From Myxococcus sp. RHSTA-1-4 (lineage in GTDB: Bacteria; Myxococcota; Myxococcia; Myxococcales; Myxococcaceae): a stretch of 64,000 nt of DNA. This document shows, piece by piece, positions 5,476 through 14,563 of this stretch. A program made the translations under genes and the position numbers. Location: assembly GCF_020037125.1 (NCBI RefSeq), contig NZ_JAIQDG010000004.1, positions 310,001-374,000 of the forward strand, written 5' to 3'. The notes under the pieces are model-generated. The model saw nothing but the letters and a program-made list of their open reading frames with translations, was not told the origin of the DNA and ran no database searches. Position 1 is the stretch's first letter, and each line of letters opens with the position of its first letter.

Positions 5476-8193
5476 TCAGTGCGCGTCCGCCCAGCTCCGG
5501 CCCGCGCCCACGTCCACCTTGAGCGGCACCTTCAGCGACGCCACCGAGGACATGCACTTCACCGCCAGGGCCTTCACCCGCTCCACCTCGGCATCGGGCG
5601 CCTCGAAGAGCAATTCGTCATGCACCTGCAGCAGCATGGTGGTGCGCAGCCCCTCCTCCTGGAGCGCCGCGTCCACCGCGAGCATGGCCTTCTTGATGAG
5701 GTCCGCGGCGGTGCCCTGAATCGGCATGTTGATGGCGGCGCGCTCGGCGGCCTGCGCCACGCCGCGGTTCTTGGAGTTCAGGTCCGGCATGTAGCGGCGG
5801 CGTCCGTAGAGGGTCTCCACGTAGCCCGTCTTCCGGGCCTTCTCCACCGTCTCCACCAGGTAGTTGCGAATGCCGGCGTAGCGGACGAAGTAGCGCTCGA
5901 TGATGTCGCGCGCCTCCTCCTGCGGAATGCCCAGCCGCGCGGCCAGGCCGTGGGGAGACAGGCCGTAGGCGATGCCGAAGTTCACCATCTTCGCCCGCCG
6001 GCGCTGCTCGCGGTCCACCTGGGCGGGCGGCACGCCGAACACCTCCGCCGCGGTGCGGGTGTGGATGTCCTCGTCATGGAGGAAGGCGTCGATGAGCACC
6101 GGGTCCTCCGCGATGTGGGCCAGCAGCCGCAGCTCCACCTGGCTGTAGTCCGCGCTGACGAGCTGGTGCCCCTCGGCCGCCACGAAGGCGCGGCGGATTT
6201 CGCGGCCCAGCTCGGTGCGGACGGGGATGTTCTGGAGGTTGGGGTCCGTGGAGGACAGGCGTCCGGTGGCGGTGGCCGCCTGGTGGTAGGTGGTGTGGAT
6301 GCGCCCGTCCGCCGCCACCAGCGTGGGCAGCGTGTCCAGGTAGGTGCTCTTCAGCTTGGTCAGGCTCCGGTACTCGATGATGGCGCCGGGCAGCGGGTGC
6401 TCCTCGGACAGCTTCTCCAGCACCTCCTGGTCCGCGGAGGGGCCCGTCTTGCCCTTCTTGATGACGGGCAGCTTCAGCTCCGTGAAGAGCACCTCCACGA
6501 GCTGCGGGTTGGAGCCGATGTTGAACTCGCGGCCGGCGTGCTTGTAGACCTCCCTCACCTGCGCGTCGACGGCGGCATCCACCTTCACGGAGATGCGCGC
6601 CAGCTCGGCGGTGTCCAGCTTCACGCCCCGCTGCTCCATCCGCGCCAGGATGGGAAGCAGCGGCAGCTCCAGCTCCCTGGCCAGCGCCGCCAGCCCCGCC
6701 GCCTCCAGCTCCTTCCACAGCTCCGGGGCCAGCCGCCGCGCCGCCTCCGCGCGGATGGCGTAGCCGGGGGCCAGCTCCTCCACCGTGTGGTCCGCCAGCG
6801 CCCTGTCCTTCTTGCCCCGCTTGCCCTCCGCCGCGTGAGGCAGCTCGGGCAGCTCCGTCTGCAGGCGCTCGCGCGCCAGGTCCGCCAGCGCGTGCTCGCG
6901 CCGGGACGGGTTGAGCAGGTAGCTCAAGAGCTCCACGTCGTCGTGCGCGCCGCGCAGGGAGATTCCCTCGTTGGCCAGCACCAGGGTGAGCGCCTTGAGG
7001 TCGTGCCCGCCCTTCTTCACCGCCGCGTCCTCCAGCACGCCCTTGAAGGCGGCGGTGAAGGCCTCCGGCTTCACCTGGGGAGCGCCCAGCACACCGTGGC
7101 GCAGCGGCACGTACCAGGTCGTCCCGTCCGGCAGCGCCAGCCCCAGGCCCACCAGCTTCGCGGCGAAGGGCATGCCCTCGTACGCGGGGACGAGGGACAC
7201 GGCGCCCGCCGCGCGCGCGGCCTCGGCCAGGGACTTCAGCTCGGCTTCCGACTCCACCACCTTCTGCGAGGTGGCCAGGGGCGCGGGCTTCTCCTTCTGC
7301 TCCGCCTGGGGCAGCCCCTGCTGCGGCAGGTCCTTGAGGAGCGCGTAGAACTCCAGCTCCGTGAACAGCTCCCGGGCGCGCGCCGCATCCACCGGCTTGC
7401 GGGCCAGGTCCGCCATCTTCACGTCCAGCGGCAGGTCCGTCTTGAAGGTGACGAGCTGCCGGGCGCGCAGCAGGCTCTCCCTGTGCGAGGCGATGGCCTC
7501 GCGAATCTTCGGCTTCTTCACCTCGTCCAGCCGGGAGAGCAGCGTCTCCACGTCTCCGAACTGCTGGATGAGCTCCGTGGCCGTCTTCGGGCCGATGCCC
7601 GGCACCTTGGGGACGTTGTCCACCGCGTCGCCGATGAGGGCCAGGTAGTCGCGCATCTGCCGGGGCTCGATGCCCAGCTTCGCCTTCACCTCGTCCGGCC
7701 CGGTGTGCACGTCCTTCATGGGGTCGAACAGGCGCACGTCCGGCTCGACAATCTGGACGAAGTCCTTGTCGCCGGTGACGACCTGGACGCAGAAGCCCTC
7801 CGCCTTCGCCTTCACCGCCAGGGTGCCGATGACGTCATCCGCCTCCCAGCCGGCCGCCTCCAGCACGGGCAGGTTGAGCGCTTCCACCACCCGGCGGATG
7901 AGCCCGAACTGCGGCACCAGGTCCTCGGGAGGCCCCTCGCGGTGGGCCTTGTAGGTGGGGTCTATCTTCTGCCGCTCCGTGCGGCTCTCCTTGTCGAAGG
8001 CGAGCGCCACATGCGTGGGCGCCAAATCCCGTAGCGCCTTGAGCACCATGCGGGTGAAGCCCAGCACGGCGTTGGTGGGCACGCCCTTGCTCGTGGTGAG
8101 CGGCGGAATCGCGTGGTAGGCGCGGAAGATGAAGCCGGACGCGTCGATGAGGACCAGGGTGGGCGCGGAGCGCGAGGGGCTGGTGTCGGCCAT
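5476..8193 (-). CDS. polA: DNA polymerase I
   Basis: The 905-residue protein has the full PolI layout. The 5'-nuclease domain (about 1-290) has LIDASG, KAHREG, the acidic WEADDVIG and TGDKDF, and the helix-hairpin-helix VPGIGPKTA. A 3'-5' exonuclease-like domain (about 320-490) follows, then the family A polymerase with motif A (DYSQVELR), motif B (RRAKMVNFGIAYG) and motif C (VHDEL). The exonuclease domain lacks the metal-binding acidic residues: the DxE of ExoI reads SLVPAYE, and the ExoII and ExoIII aspartates are also missing, so proofreading is probably absent, as in Taq polymerase. It acts in Okazaki fragment processing and repair. The ATG at 8193 is the natural start. Confidence 0.97.
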   Translation of the reverse strand: MADTSPSRSAPTLVLIDASGFIFRAYHAIPPLTTSKGVPTNAVLGFTRMVLKALRDLAPTHVALAFDKESRTERQKIDPTYKAHREGPPEDLVPQFGLIRRVVEALNLPVLEAAGWEADDVIGTLAVKAKAEGFCVQVVTGDKDFVQIVEPDVRLFDPMKDVHTGPDEVKAKLGIEPRQMRDYLALIGDAVDNVPKVPGIGPKTATELIQQFGDVETLLSRLDEVKKPKIREAIASHRESLLRARQLVTFKTDLPLDVKMADLARKPVDAARARELFTELEFYALLKDLPQQGLPQAEQKEKPAPLATSQKVVESEAELKSLAEAARAAGAVSLVPAYEGMPFAAKLVGLGLALPDGTTWYVPLRHGVLGAPQVKPEAFTAAFKGVLEDAAVKKGGHDLKALTLVLANEGISLRGAHDDVELLSYLLNPSRREHALADLARERLQTELPELPHAAEGKRGKKDRALADHTVEELAPGYAIRAEAARRLAPELWKELEAAGLAALARELELPLLPILARMEQRGVKLDTAELARISVKVDAAVDAQVREVYKHAGREFNIGSNPQLVEVLFTELKLPVIKKGKTGPSADQEVLEKLSEEHPLPGAIIEYRSLTKLKSTYLDTLPTLVAADGRIHTTYHQAATATGRLSSTDPNLQNIPVRTELGREIRRAFVAAEGHQLVSADYSQVELRLLAHIAEDPVLIDAFLHDEDIHTRTAAEVFGVPPAQVDREQRRRAKMVNFGIAYGLSPHGLAARLGIPQEEARDIIERYFVRYAGIRNYLVETVEKARKTGYVETLYGRRRYMPDLNSKNRGVAQAAERAAINMPIQGTAADLIKKAMLAVDAALQEEGLRTTMLLQVHDELLFEAPDAEVERVKALAVKCMSSVASLKVPLKVDVGAGRSWADAH

Positions 8194-8237
8194 GCCCCGT
8201 GCCTAGCGCGCCCGTCCGTCCCTGTCCACGATGCGCG

Positions 8238-10490
8238 TCAGGGGCAGTTCCACTCCTTCTTCTTCGCCTCGACCTTCTCGTCCTGCCCGTCGCCCTTGAC
8301 GGCGTAGTCCAGCACCGCCGCCAGGTCCGAGCATCCCCCCGCGTTCCGGAACGCGTCCGCCGCCATGCCCGAGCAGAAGGCCGCCGCCTTGTTCAGGTCG
8401 GGATTGCCCGCGTAGAAGCTGAAGCCCAGCTTCCAGATGCGGCACGCCCGCCGGTGGTCCTGCCGGTCCGCCCAATGCTTGCCGCGCTGGTAGGACTTGT
8501 CCGCCATGTCCTGGTGGATGTTGCGCCGGTAGAAGGACGGCTTGGACTCGGCCAGGTCGAGCATCAGGGTCTTGTCCGTGTCCAGCGCCTCGCGGAAGGG
8601 CTCCGCGGCCTTCTCCGGCTCGTCGGCGGCGAGGAAGGTCTGCCCGCTCTTGTAGAGCTGATCCACGGTGGTCATGACCTTGAGCATCTCGTCCGCCTGG
8701 GCGTGGAACTGCGCGGCCTCGTAGTTGGAGCGCAGCTTCTGCAGGGTGGCCTGGGCCTCGCTGCCGCGGCCGGCCCAGTAGTCCATCATCGCCGCTTGAA
8801 TCAGCTTGTTGGTGAAGCGCTTCTTCACCGCCGCCTCCACCACGGCACGCGGGTCGGTGCCCGTGTCCTCCTGGCCGATGATGTCCGTCTGCGGGCACGA
8901 CCACGGCGCCGCGTTGGCGTCCAGCTTCTGCCGCGCGATGAGGAAGCGCACGAAGAGCGCGTCCTTGGGCCGCCACTCGTTGCGGCGCAGCCGGCCCTCC
9001 AGCTTCAGCGAGTAGCCCAGCGGCGGCACCAGGCTCTCCCGGGACTGGCCCTGGCACCACACCGCCATGTACTGCTGGCAGCGCGGCACCGCGGCGCTCC
9101 ACTGCGAGTCACCCAGGTAGCGCTTGCAGTCCTCCTGCGCCCGCTTCGTCACCTGCTCGGCCGCCTCGCGCGCCTTGCTCTTGGCCTTGCGGAAGTACTC
9201 GCTCTCCTTCTGGATCTTGCTGAAGGCCTCCAGCGCCTCCTCCGGCTTGAGCCGCTGGAGCAGCTTCTCGCCGATGGAGTAGTACTCGAAGGACTCCTTC
9301 TCCAGCTTGATGCGACGGATGAGGGTGTTGGCCTCGGCGTGGATGGGGTCCAGGTCCAGCGCCTTGGTGCAGACCTCCTCGGCGCGGGCCCAGTTGGGCT
9401 CGCCCAGCTCGCTGGAGGCATAGGAGCGGCACTCGCTGAGCAGCTCCTGGATCTGCTGCGCCGGGTCCGCCTCCACGGCCGCCGGGGGCCGCGCCACCGT
9501 GCCCGGGTCCGCGCCCGGCAGGACGGCCTTCACCAGCCCGGCCACCACCAGCAGGCCCACCACGGACGCCGCCACCACCAGCAGCTTCTTGCGGCCCGCG
9601 GCGGCGGGCGCCTGCTCCGCTTCCGCCGCCGCGCCGCCCCGCCGCGTGGGGATGGGGCCCGAGCCTCGCCGCGCCAGCGCGGCCGGTGCCTCCTCCTCCG
9701 CGGCTTCGAAGGACAGCTCCACCACGCCGAACTGGAGCTGGTCGCCCGGCTGGAGCGGCACCGGCTCCTGCCCCAGCGGCTCGCCGTTGAGCAGCGTGCC
9801 ATTGGCGCTGCCCAGGTCCTTCACCGTCACGCCCGACGCGGTCGCCACCAGCTCCGCGTGCCGCCGGCTGACCGAGTCATCCTCCAGCAGCACCACGGCC
9901 GGGGGCTGCCGCCCCACCAGCACCTTGCCCTTGAGGGGGTAGGTCCGCCCCGCCCAGGGCCCCACCAGACCGCGCAGCATGGGCCCCGCGCCGCCGCCAC
10001 CCGCCGGGGCCGCCGCGCCCGCGCCACCGGCCGGCCGCGAGGGCCGCTTCGGAGCGCCCGCCGCCCCCGCCGGAGGCCGCGCCTTCATGCTCGGGAGCGC
10101 CCGCGTGGCGCGCGCGCCGCTGCCCTCCGAGCCCACCGGCATCTCGTCGTCCGTGGCGGGCACTCGCGCCGTCGACCTGCGGGGACCGGTACTCCGGGAC
10201 GGCGCCGCCGGCTTGAGGCGCAGCGTGTAGTCCCCCAGCACCACCTCCGACTCGGGGGTGAGCGGCGTGGGCTCGGCGATGCGCTCGCCGTCCACGAAGG
10301 TGCCGTTCGCGCTGCCCTTGTCCTCGATGTAGACGGTGCCGCCGTCCTCGAAGACCACCGCGTGGTTGCGGGACACCCCGCCCTCGGTGAGCAGGAGGTC
10401 GTTGCCCTGCTGGCGGCCAATCTTCAGCTCGCCAACGACGTCGTACTCGTTCTCGCTGCCGTCGGGGAGACGGACGACCAGGGTCGGCAT
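8238..10490 (-). CDS. Tandem-FHA single-pass membrane protein with TPR-like C-terminus (Tad/Cpa locus)
   Basis: The 750-residue protein has two FHA domains. The first (about 1-95) has GR at 25-26, SRNH at 40-43 and NG at 62-63. The second (about 170-262) has GR, SRRH (208-211) and NG. FHA domains bind phosphothreonine. A membrane segment at 302-322 is followed by a long helical TPR-like region to the C-terminus, probably periplasmic. The gene starts 6 bases after the cpaF-like stop with GGGAGGA upstream, so it is translated from the same message. Its job is probably to link Ser/Thr-kinase signals to the secretion machine; no family name covers the whole chain. Confidence 0.85.
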   Translation of the reverse strand: MPTLVVRLPDGSENEYDVVGELKIGRQQGNDLLLTEGGVSRNHAVVFEDGGTVYIEDKGSANGTFVDGERIAEPTPLTPESEVVLGDYTLRLKPAAPSRSTGPRRSTARVPATDDEMPVGSEGSGARATRALPSMKARPPAGAAGAPKRPSRPAGGAGAAAPAGGGGAGPMLRGLVGPWAGRTYPLKGKVLVGRQPPAVVLLEDDSVSRRHAELVATASGVTVKDLGSANGTLLNGEPLGQEPVPLQPGDQLQFGVVELSFEAAEEEAPAALARRGSGPIPTRRGGAAAEAEQAPAAAGRKKLLVVAASVVGLLVVAGLVKAVLPGADPGTVARPPAAVEADPAQQIQELLSECRSYASSELGEPNWARAEEVCTKALDLDPIHAEANTLIRRIKLEKESFEYYSIGEKLLQRLKPEEALEAFSKIQKESEYFRKAKSKAREAAEQVTKRAQEDCKRYLGDSQWSAAVPRCQQYMAVWCQGQSRESLVPPLGYSLKLEGRLRRNEWRPKDALFVRFLIARQKLDANAAPWSCPQTDIIGQEDTGTDPRAVVEAAVKKRFTNKLIQAAMMDYWAGRGSEAQATLQKLRSNYEAAQFHAQADEMLKVMTTVDQLYKSGQTFLAADEPEKAAEPFREALDTDKTLMLDLAESKPSFYRRNIHQDMADKSYQRGKHWADRQDHRRACRIWKLGFSFYAGNPDLNKAAAFCSGMAADAFRNAGGCSDLAAVLDYAVKGDGQDEKVEAKKKEWNCP

Positions 10491-10496
10491 GACGCG

Positions 10497-12257
10497 TCAG
10501 TCCTCCCGGAAGATGCTCATGTTGACGGGGATGCCCTTGCGCTGCAGCTCATCGTAGAACTTGGGCACGAAGCCGGATGCCACGAAGCGGCCACGCACCT
10601 TGTGGTCCTCCGTGAAGCCGTCCTGCTTGTAATAGAAGATGTCCTGGAGGGTGACGATGTCCACCTCCATGCCCGACACCTCGGTGATGAAGCAGATCTT
10701 CCGCGTGCCGTCGGAGAAGCGCGTCTGCTGGACGATCATGTGCACCGCGCTGGCGATCTGCTCGCGGATGGCCTTCACCGGCAGCTCCATGCCGGACATC
10801 AGCACCATGGTCTCCAGCCGGGCGATGGCGTCGCGCGGCGTGTTGGCGTGCAGCGTGGTGAGCGAGCCGTCATGGCCCGTGTTCATCGCCTGGAGCATGT
10901 CCAGCGTCTCGCCGGAGCGGCACTCGCCCACGACGATGCGGTCCGGCCGCATGCGCAGGCAGTTCTTCACCAGGTCGCGGATGGTGATGGCGCCCTTGCC
11001 TTCCAGGTTGGGCGGGCGGCTCTCGAGCTGAACCCAGTGGTCCTGCGGAAGCTGCAGCTCCGCCGCGTCCTCCACGGTGATGATGCGCTCGTCGTCCGGG
11101 ATGAAGGCGCTGATGATGTTCAGCGTCGTCGTCTTCCCGGAGCCCGTGCCGCCGGAGATGACGATGTTGCGGCGCGCCCGCACGCACATCTCCAGGAACT
11201 CCGCCATCTGCGCGGTGAGCGTCTTGTACTTGATGAGGTCCTGGATCTTCAGCGAGTCCTTCTTGAACTTGCGGATGGTGATGCACGGCCCCTTCAGGGC
11301 CAGCGGAGGGATGATGGCGTTGACGCGGCTGCCGTCCTTCAGGCGCGCGTCCACCAGCGGGCTGGACTCGTCGATGCGCCGGCCGATGGGCGCGACGATT
11401 CGCTCGATGACGCCGAGCACCGCCTGGTTGGAGGAGAACGTCTTCTCCGACAGCGTCAGCTTGCCCTTGCGCTCGATGTAGATCTGGTTGGCGTGGTTCA
11501 CCATGATCTCGCTGATCTCATCCGACGCGAGGAACGCCTCCAGGGGCCCCAGGCCCAGCGCCTCGTTGATGACGTCGGTGAGCAGCTCCTCCCGGTCCAC
11601 GTCCTCCGGGAGCTCTCCGTCCGCCTCCATCTGGTCGATGATGTCGCGGATGGCCTTCTCGGTGCGGCGCCACAGCTCGTCGTCGCCGAGCCGGTCCATG
11701 TCCATGCGGCGCAGGTCGAGGTACTCGATGAGCCGGTCGTGGATCTCCTTCTGGAGCCGCGTGTAGCGCTCGATGCGCGGGTCGACCTTGCGCTTGTTGC
11801 GCGCCATGGCCGCCGCCATGGACGCCGGCATGCGGCCGGCCACGGGCGCCGGGGCGGGAGGCTCCTCCTCCTCCTCGTACGGCTCCTCCTCCTCGTACGG
11901 CTCCTCCCCGCCGTCGTCGTAGCCCTCGTCCTCTGGCATGCCGGCGCGCGTCTCCACCGGCTCCTCGTCCAGGACCTCGACGTTGAGGATGTAGTCGCCG
12001 ATGGAGACCTGGTCGGCGGGCTTGAGGACCTGCGGCGCGCCAATCTTCTTGCCGTTCACGAACGTGCCGTTCGTGGACTTCATGTCCACGATGATGCACT
12101 TCGCGTCCTTCTCGACGATTCGCGAGTGGTACTTGGAGACGTTGCCCTTCGCGAGGACGATGTCGTTGCCGGGGAGGCGACCGATCGTGATTTCATTCTT
12201 GTGAAACTCACGCTGCTCGGTCCCGCCGCCCTTTTCCGCGAGGGTGATGAGAAACAT
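10497..12257 (-). CDS. cpaF: FHA-fused CpaF/TadA-type secretion ATPase
   Basis: The 586-residue protein has an N-terminal FHA domain (about 20-95; IGR at 25-27, SKYH at 41-44, NG at 63-64), an acidic Glu/Tyr/Pro linker (about 105-145), and a complete type II/IV secretion ATPase of the CpaF family. The ATPase shows Walker A GGTGSGKT (369-376), a Walker B/Asp-box region (ITVEDAAELQL), and the His-box LTTLHANTPRD. CpaF powers assembly of Tad (Flp) pili or related secretion. Standard CpaF has no FHA domain. The ATG at 12257 is chosen since residues before it are unconserved and out of the FHA fold. It is followed at 6 bases by the tandem-FHA gene. Confidence 0.93.
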   Translation of the reverse strand: MFLITLAEKGGGTEQREFHKNEITIGRLPGNDIVLAKGNVSKYHSRIVEKDAKCIIVDMKSTNGTFVNGKKIGAPQVLKPADQVSIGDYILNVEVLDEEPVETRAGMPEDEGYDDGGEEPYEEEEPYEEEEEPPAPAPVAGRMPASMAAAMARNKRKVDPRIERYTRLQKEIHDRLIEYLDLRRMDMDRLGDDELWRRTEKAIRDIIDQMEADGELPEDVDREELLTDVINEALGLGPLEAFLASDEISEIMVNHANQIYIERKGKLTLSEKTFSSNQAVLGVIERIVAPIGRRIDESSPLVDARLKDGSRVNAIIPPLALKGPCITIRKFKKDSLKIQDLIKYKTLTAQMAEFLEMCVRARRNIVISGGTGSGKTTTLNIISAFIPDDERIITVEDAAELQLPQDHWVQLESRPPNLEGKGAITIRDLVKNCLRMRPDRIVVGECRSGETLDMLQAMNTGHDGSLTTLHANTPRDAIARLETMVLMSGMELPVKAIREQIASAVHMIVQQTRFSDGTRKICFITEVSGMEVDIVTLQDIFYYKQDGFTEDHKVRGRFVASGFVPKFYDELQRKGIPVNMSIFRED

Positions 12258-12419
12258 GGGGGCGGATCCTAGCAAGCGCCCATTCGACCTCAAAGCGCCA
12301 GCAGCCCGGGCATGACTGCCCGCAAGGCCGCGGACCGGCGCCCTCCCCGAGGTGGGGAAGAGGCCGGCCCGCGCTGGAGGGCCACGAAGGGAGTTGCAAC
12401 CCCCCGGACCCGAAGAGCC

Positions 12420-12438
12420 CTGGCGCCCGGAGCGCCAG
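12420..12438 (-). terminator. Hairpin after the secretin gene
   Basis: A perfect 7-bp stem CTGGCGC/GCGCCAG with a 5-base loop lies 5 bases past the secretin stop on the minus strand. There is no T-run. A weaker hairpin (GGGCA/TGCCC) lies at 12308-12321 in the same 186-base gap before cpaF. I see no gene in the gap. Confidence 0.45.
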
Positions 12439-12443
12439 CGGCT

Positions 12444-13892
12444 TCAGTCGAAGATGTTGAAGTTCACCTCGGAACGGGCCTGCTTGTAGCGGCTCTTCAC
12501 GTCCTCGATGATGGTCCGGACCTTGTCGGAGTCCGGGTTGACGATGCGCGGGGTGACGAAGATGACCAGCTCGCGCTTGGTCGAGTCGAACGCGCGGCTC
12601 TTGAAGAGCTCGCCCACGATGGGGATGTGACCCAGGCCGGGGAGCTTGGACACGGCCTTCTGCTCGTCGTGGCTGAACACGCCGGACAGGACGATGGTCT
12701 CCCCGTGGCGCACGGTGACGTTGGTCTTCACCTTGCGCGTACGGAAGCCGGGGATGGTGGACGAGCCGCCGAAGGACACCGCCACGGAGGTGTCGATTTC
12801 GGAGGCCTCCGCCTCAATCTCCGTCTGGATGTTGCCGTTGCGGTCCGCGGTGGGGCGCAGGTTCAGGATGACGCCGTACTTCTTGTACTCCACCGTGAAC
12901 TGGTTGTTGGTGATGAGCGGAATCGGCACCTCGCCGCCGGCGAGGAACTCCGCCTTCTCACCGCTGGCGCACACCAGCTTGGGCTGGGCCAGCAGGCGGC
13001 CGTAGCCGTCATTGCCCTGGAAGCCGATGGAGAAGTCCGCGCCCGCCGTCAGGCCGAGGCTGGCCGTGCCCTCGCCGAAGGTGCCCGGGAAGAGCTGCTG
13101 GGTGATGGCCGCCGCCGCGCTCGCCGAGCCGGTGATGTCCGTGGGGTAGCGGATGCCGTAGCGATCCCGGCTGTTGCGGCGGATCTCCACGAACTGCACC
13201 TCGGAGAGGATCATCCGCTTGATGCCCACCACGAGCAGGTTCTCCACCTTCTCGCCAATGGCCTTGGTGATGAGCTCCGCCTTCTGGAGGTCCTGCTGGC
13301 TCTCCACGGAGCCCTCCAGGAAGATGGTGGCGCCCACCACGTTGGCCTGCACGTTCTTCAGGCCGGCCTTCTGGAAGGCCGCGTTGAGGTTCTGCGCCAC
13401 CAGCTTCTTGGCGTTGGGGGCAATCTTCACGAACGACTTCACGTTCGGATAGAGGCTCACCACCTCGTTGATGCGGTCCGCGTCCTGCGTGGTGTAGGCC
13501 TGACCGTCCAGGTAGATGCGGTCACCCACCATGCGGACGGAGACGCCCTCAATCTCCCCGAGCAGCCGCTTGATTTCGGAGATGACCTCGTTCGGGTCCT
13601 GCTTGCGGACGGCGACGAGGTAGCTGACGCGCTGGCCGGAGGTCTTCCAGACGAGGAGCGTCGTCTTGCCCTCGGCCTGGCCGGTGATGAGGAGCTGGCC
13701 GGAGCCCAGCGTCTTCACGTCGGCGATGGACGGGTCGCCCAGGGCGACGCGGCTCAGGCCGGGAATGGTGACGACCTTCTGGGAGCCCACACCCAGGCTG
13801 ACGGTGCTGCCCTCCTGGGCCAGGGCGCCGCCGCTGGCGACCAGGGCTGTCAGTGCGACCAGCGCCGCGGCATGCGTGAAGCGTGTGAACAT
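12444..13892 (-). CDS. cpaC: CpaC/RcpA-type outer-membrane secretin
   Basis: The 482-residue protein has a signal peptide (MFTRFTHAAALVALTALVAS, cut after ALAQ), a pilus-type N domain (about 30-100, including LGVGSQKVVTIPGLSRVALG), a BON-like domain, and a C-terminal secretin core with VPIPL, YKKYGVILNLRPTA and the conserved end LPGLGHIPIVGELFKS then ELVIFVTPRIV. This is the outer-membrane channel of a Tad/Cpa apparatus. The ATG at 13892 is used because the signal peptide begins exactly there. Neighbours are the prepilin peptidase upstream and cpaF downstream, but no Flp pilin, TadB/C or CpaE gene is in the window. Confidence 0.93.
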   Translation of the reverse strand: MFTRFTHAAALVALTALVASGGALAQEGSTVSLGVGSQKVVTIPGLSRVALGDPSIADVKTLGSGQLLITGQAEGKTTLLVWKTSGQRVSYLVAVRKQDPNEVISEIKRLLGEIEGVSVRMVGDRIYLDGQAYTTQDADRINEVVSLYPNVKSFVKIAPNAKKLVAQNLNAAFQKAGLKNVQANVVGATIFLEGSVESQQDLQKAELITKAIGEKVENLLVVGIKRMILSEVQFVEIRRNSRDRYGIRYPTDITGSASAAAAITQQLFPGTFGEGTASLGLTAGADFSIGFQGNDGYGRLLAQPKLVCASGEKAEFLAGGEVPIPLITNNQFTVEYKKYGVILNLRPTADRNGNIQTEIEAEASEIDTSVAVSFGGSSTIPGFRTRKVKTNVTVRHGETIVLSGVFSHDEQKAVSKLPGLGHIPIVGELFKSRAFDSTKRELVIFVTPRIVNPDSDKVRTIIEDVKSRYKQARSEVNFNIFD

Positions 13893-13923
13893 CGTAGGTG
13901 TCCCCTCTGCTGCGAAGTCCGAG

Positions 13924-14460
13924 CTAACCCAAGCTTCCGTGCTGCCACCACAGCGCCCAGAAGGTTCCGAGCGCAATGGCCACCCCATAGGGGATATGGC
14001 GCTGGGGGGCCGGCCGCGCGTCCGCGCTCGCCAGTCTTGCCCGCGCCGCCCACCGCCGCACCGCCGCCGCCAGCGTGTCCCATACCGCGCCCTGCCACAG
14101 CAGCGTCACCACCGCCTGCAGCGCGCCTACCAGCGAGATGAAGGCCGCGGCCGCCATCGCCGCCGGAAACCCCAGCACGGCCCCGACCCCGCCCATCAGC
14201 TTTACATCCCCCCACCCCATCCGCCCCCGGAGCGCCGCCGGCAGCAGCAACACCGCCAACCCCACGCCCGCCACCACCCCGCTGAGCACCCCGTGCTCCA
14301 GGTCCCCCAGCCCCTCGGTGAAGAAGCGCACGCCCAGCGCCACCGCCATCAGCGGATAGGTGACCGCGTCGAGGATCTCGCGGCGCAGCACATCCGTCAC
14401 CACCGAGATCACCAGGGCCACTCCGAGGACCGTCCACAGCGCGATCTGAACAGGCGTCAT
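13924..14460 (-). CDS. cpaA: CpaA/TadV-type prepilin peptidase (A24 family)
   Basis: The 178-residue polytopic protein has the two catalytic aspartates of A24 aspartyl peptidases: one in VTDVLRREILD near the end of the first membrane segment, the other in the GxGD-type motif GWGDVKLMG (about residue 85). It lacks the N-terminal methyltransferase domain of PilD, as usual for Tad-type enzymes. It cleaves prepilin leader peptides at the inner membrane. It lies 31 bases upstream of the secretin gene, so they are likely co-transcribed. The prepilin substrate is not encoded here. Confidence 0.92.
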   Translation of the reverse strand: MTPVQIALWTVLGVALVISVVTDVLRREILDAVTYPLMAVALGVRFFTEGLGDLEHGVLSGVVAGVGLAVLLLPAALRGRMGWGDVKLMGGVGAVLGFPAAMAAAAFISLVGALQAVVTLLWQGAVWDTLAAAVRRWAARARLASADARPAPQRHIPYGVAIALGTFWALWWQHGSLG

Positions 14461-14563
14461 TCACCGCCTGTCCCATCCGTGGCAGGCGCCCAGCATCAAA
14501 CCAGGGACGCCCCAAGCCCGTCAATTGGCGAACAGCCGGAAGCCCCCGAGGGAGGGGCCCGGC

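Noticed and set aside
5347-8034. Open frame of 895 codons on the plus strand
   Set aside because: Antisense to polA; it also crosses the intrinsic terminators at 5360-5463.
8199-12272. Open frame of 1357 codons on the plus strand
   Set aside because: It lies antisense to the FHA and cpaF-like genes, is rich in Arg/Leu/His/Val repeats typical of shadow frames in GC-rich DNA, and has no domain.
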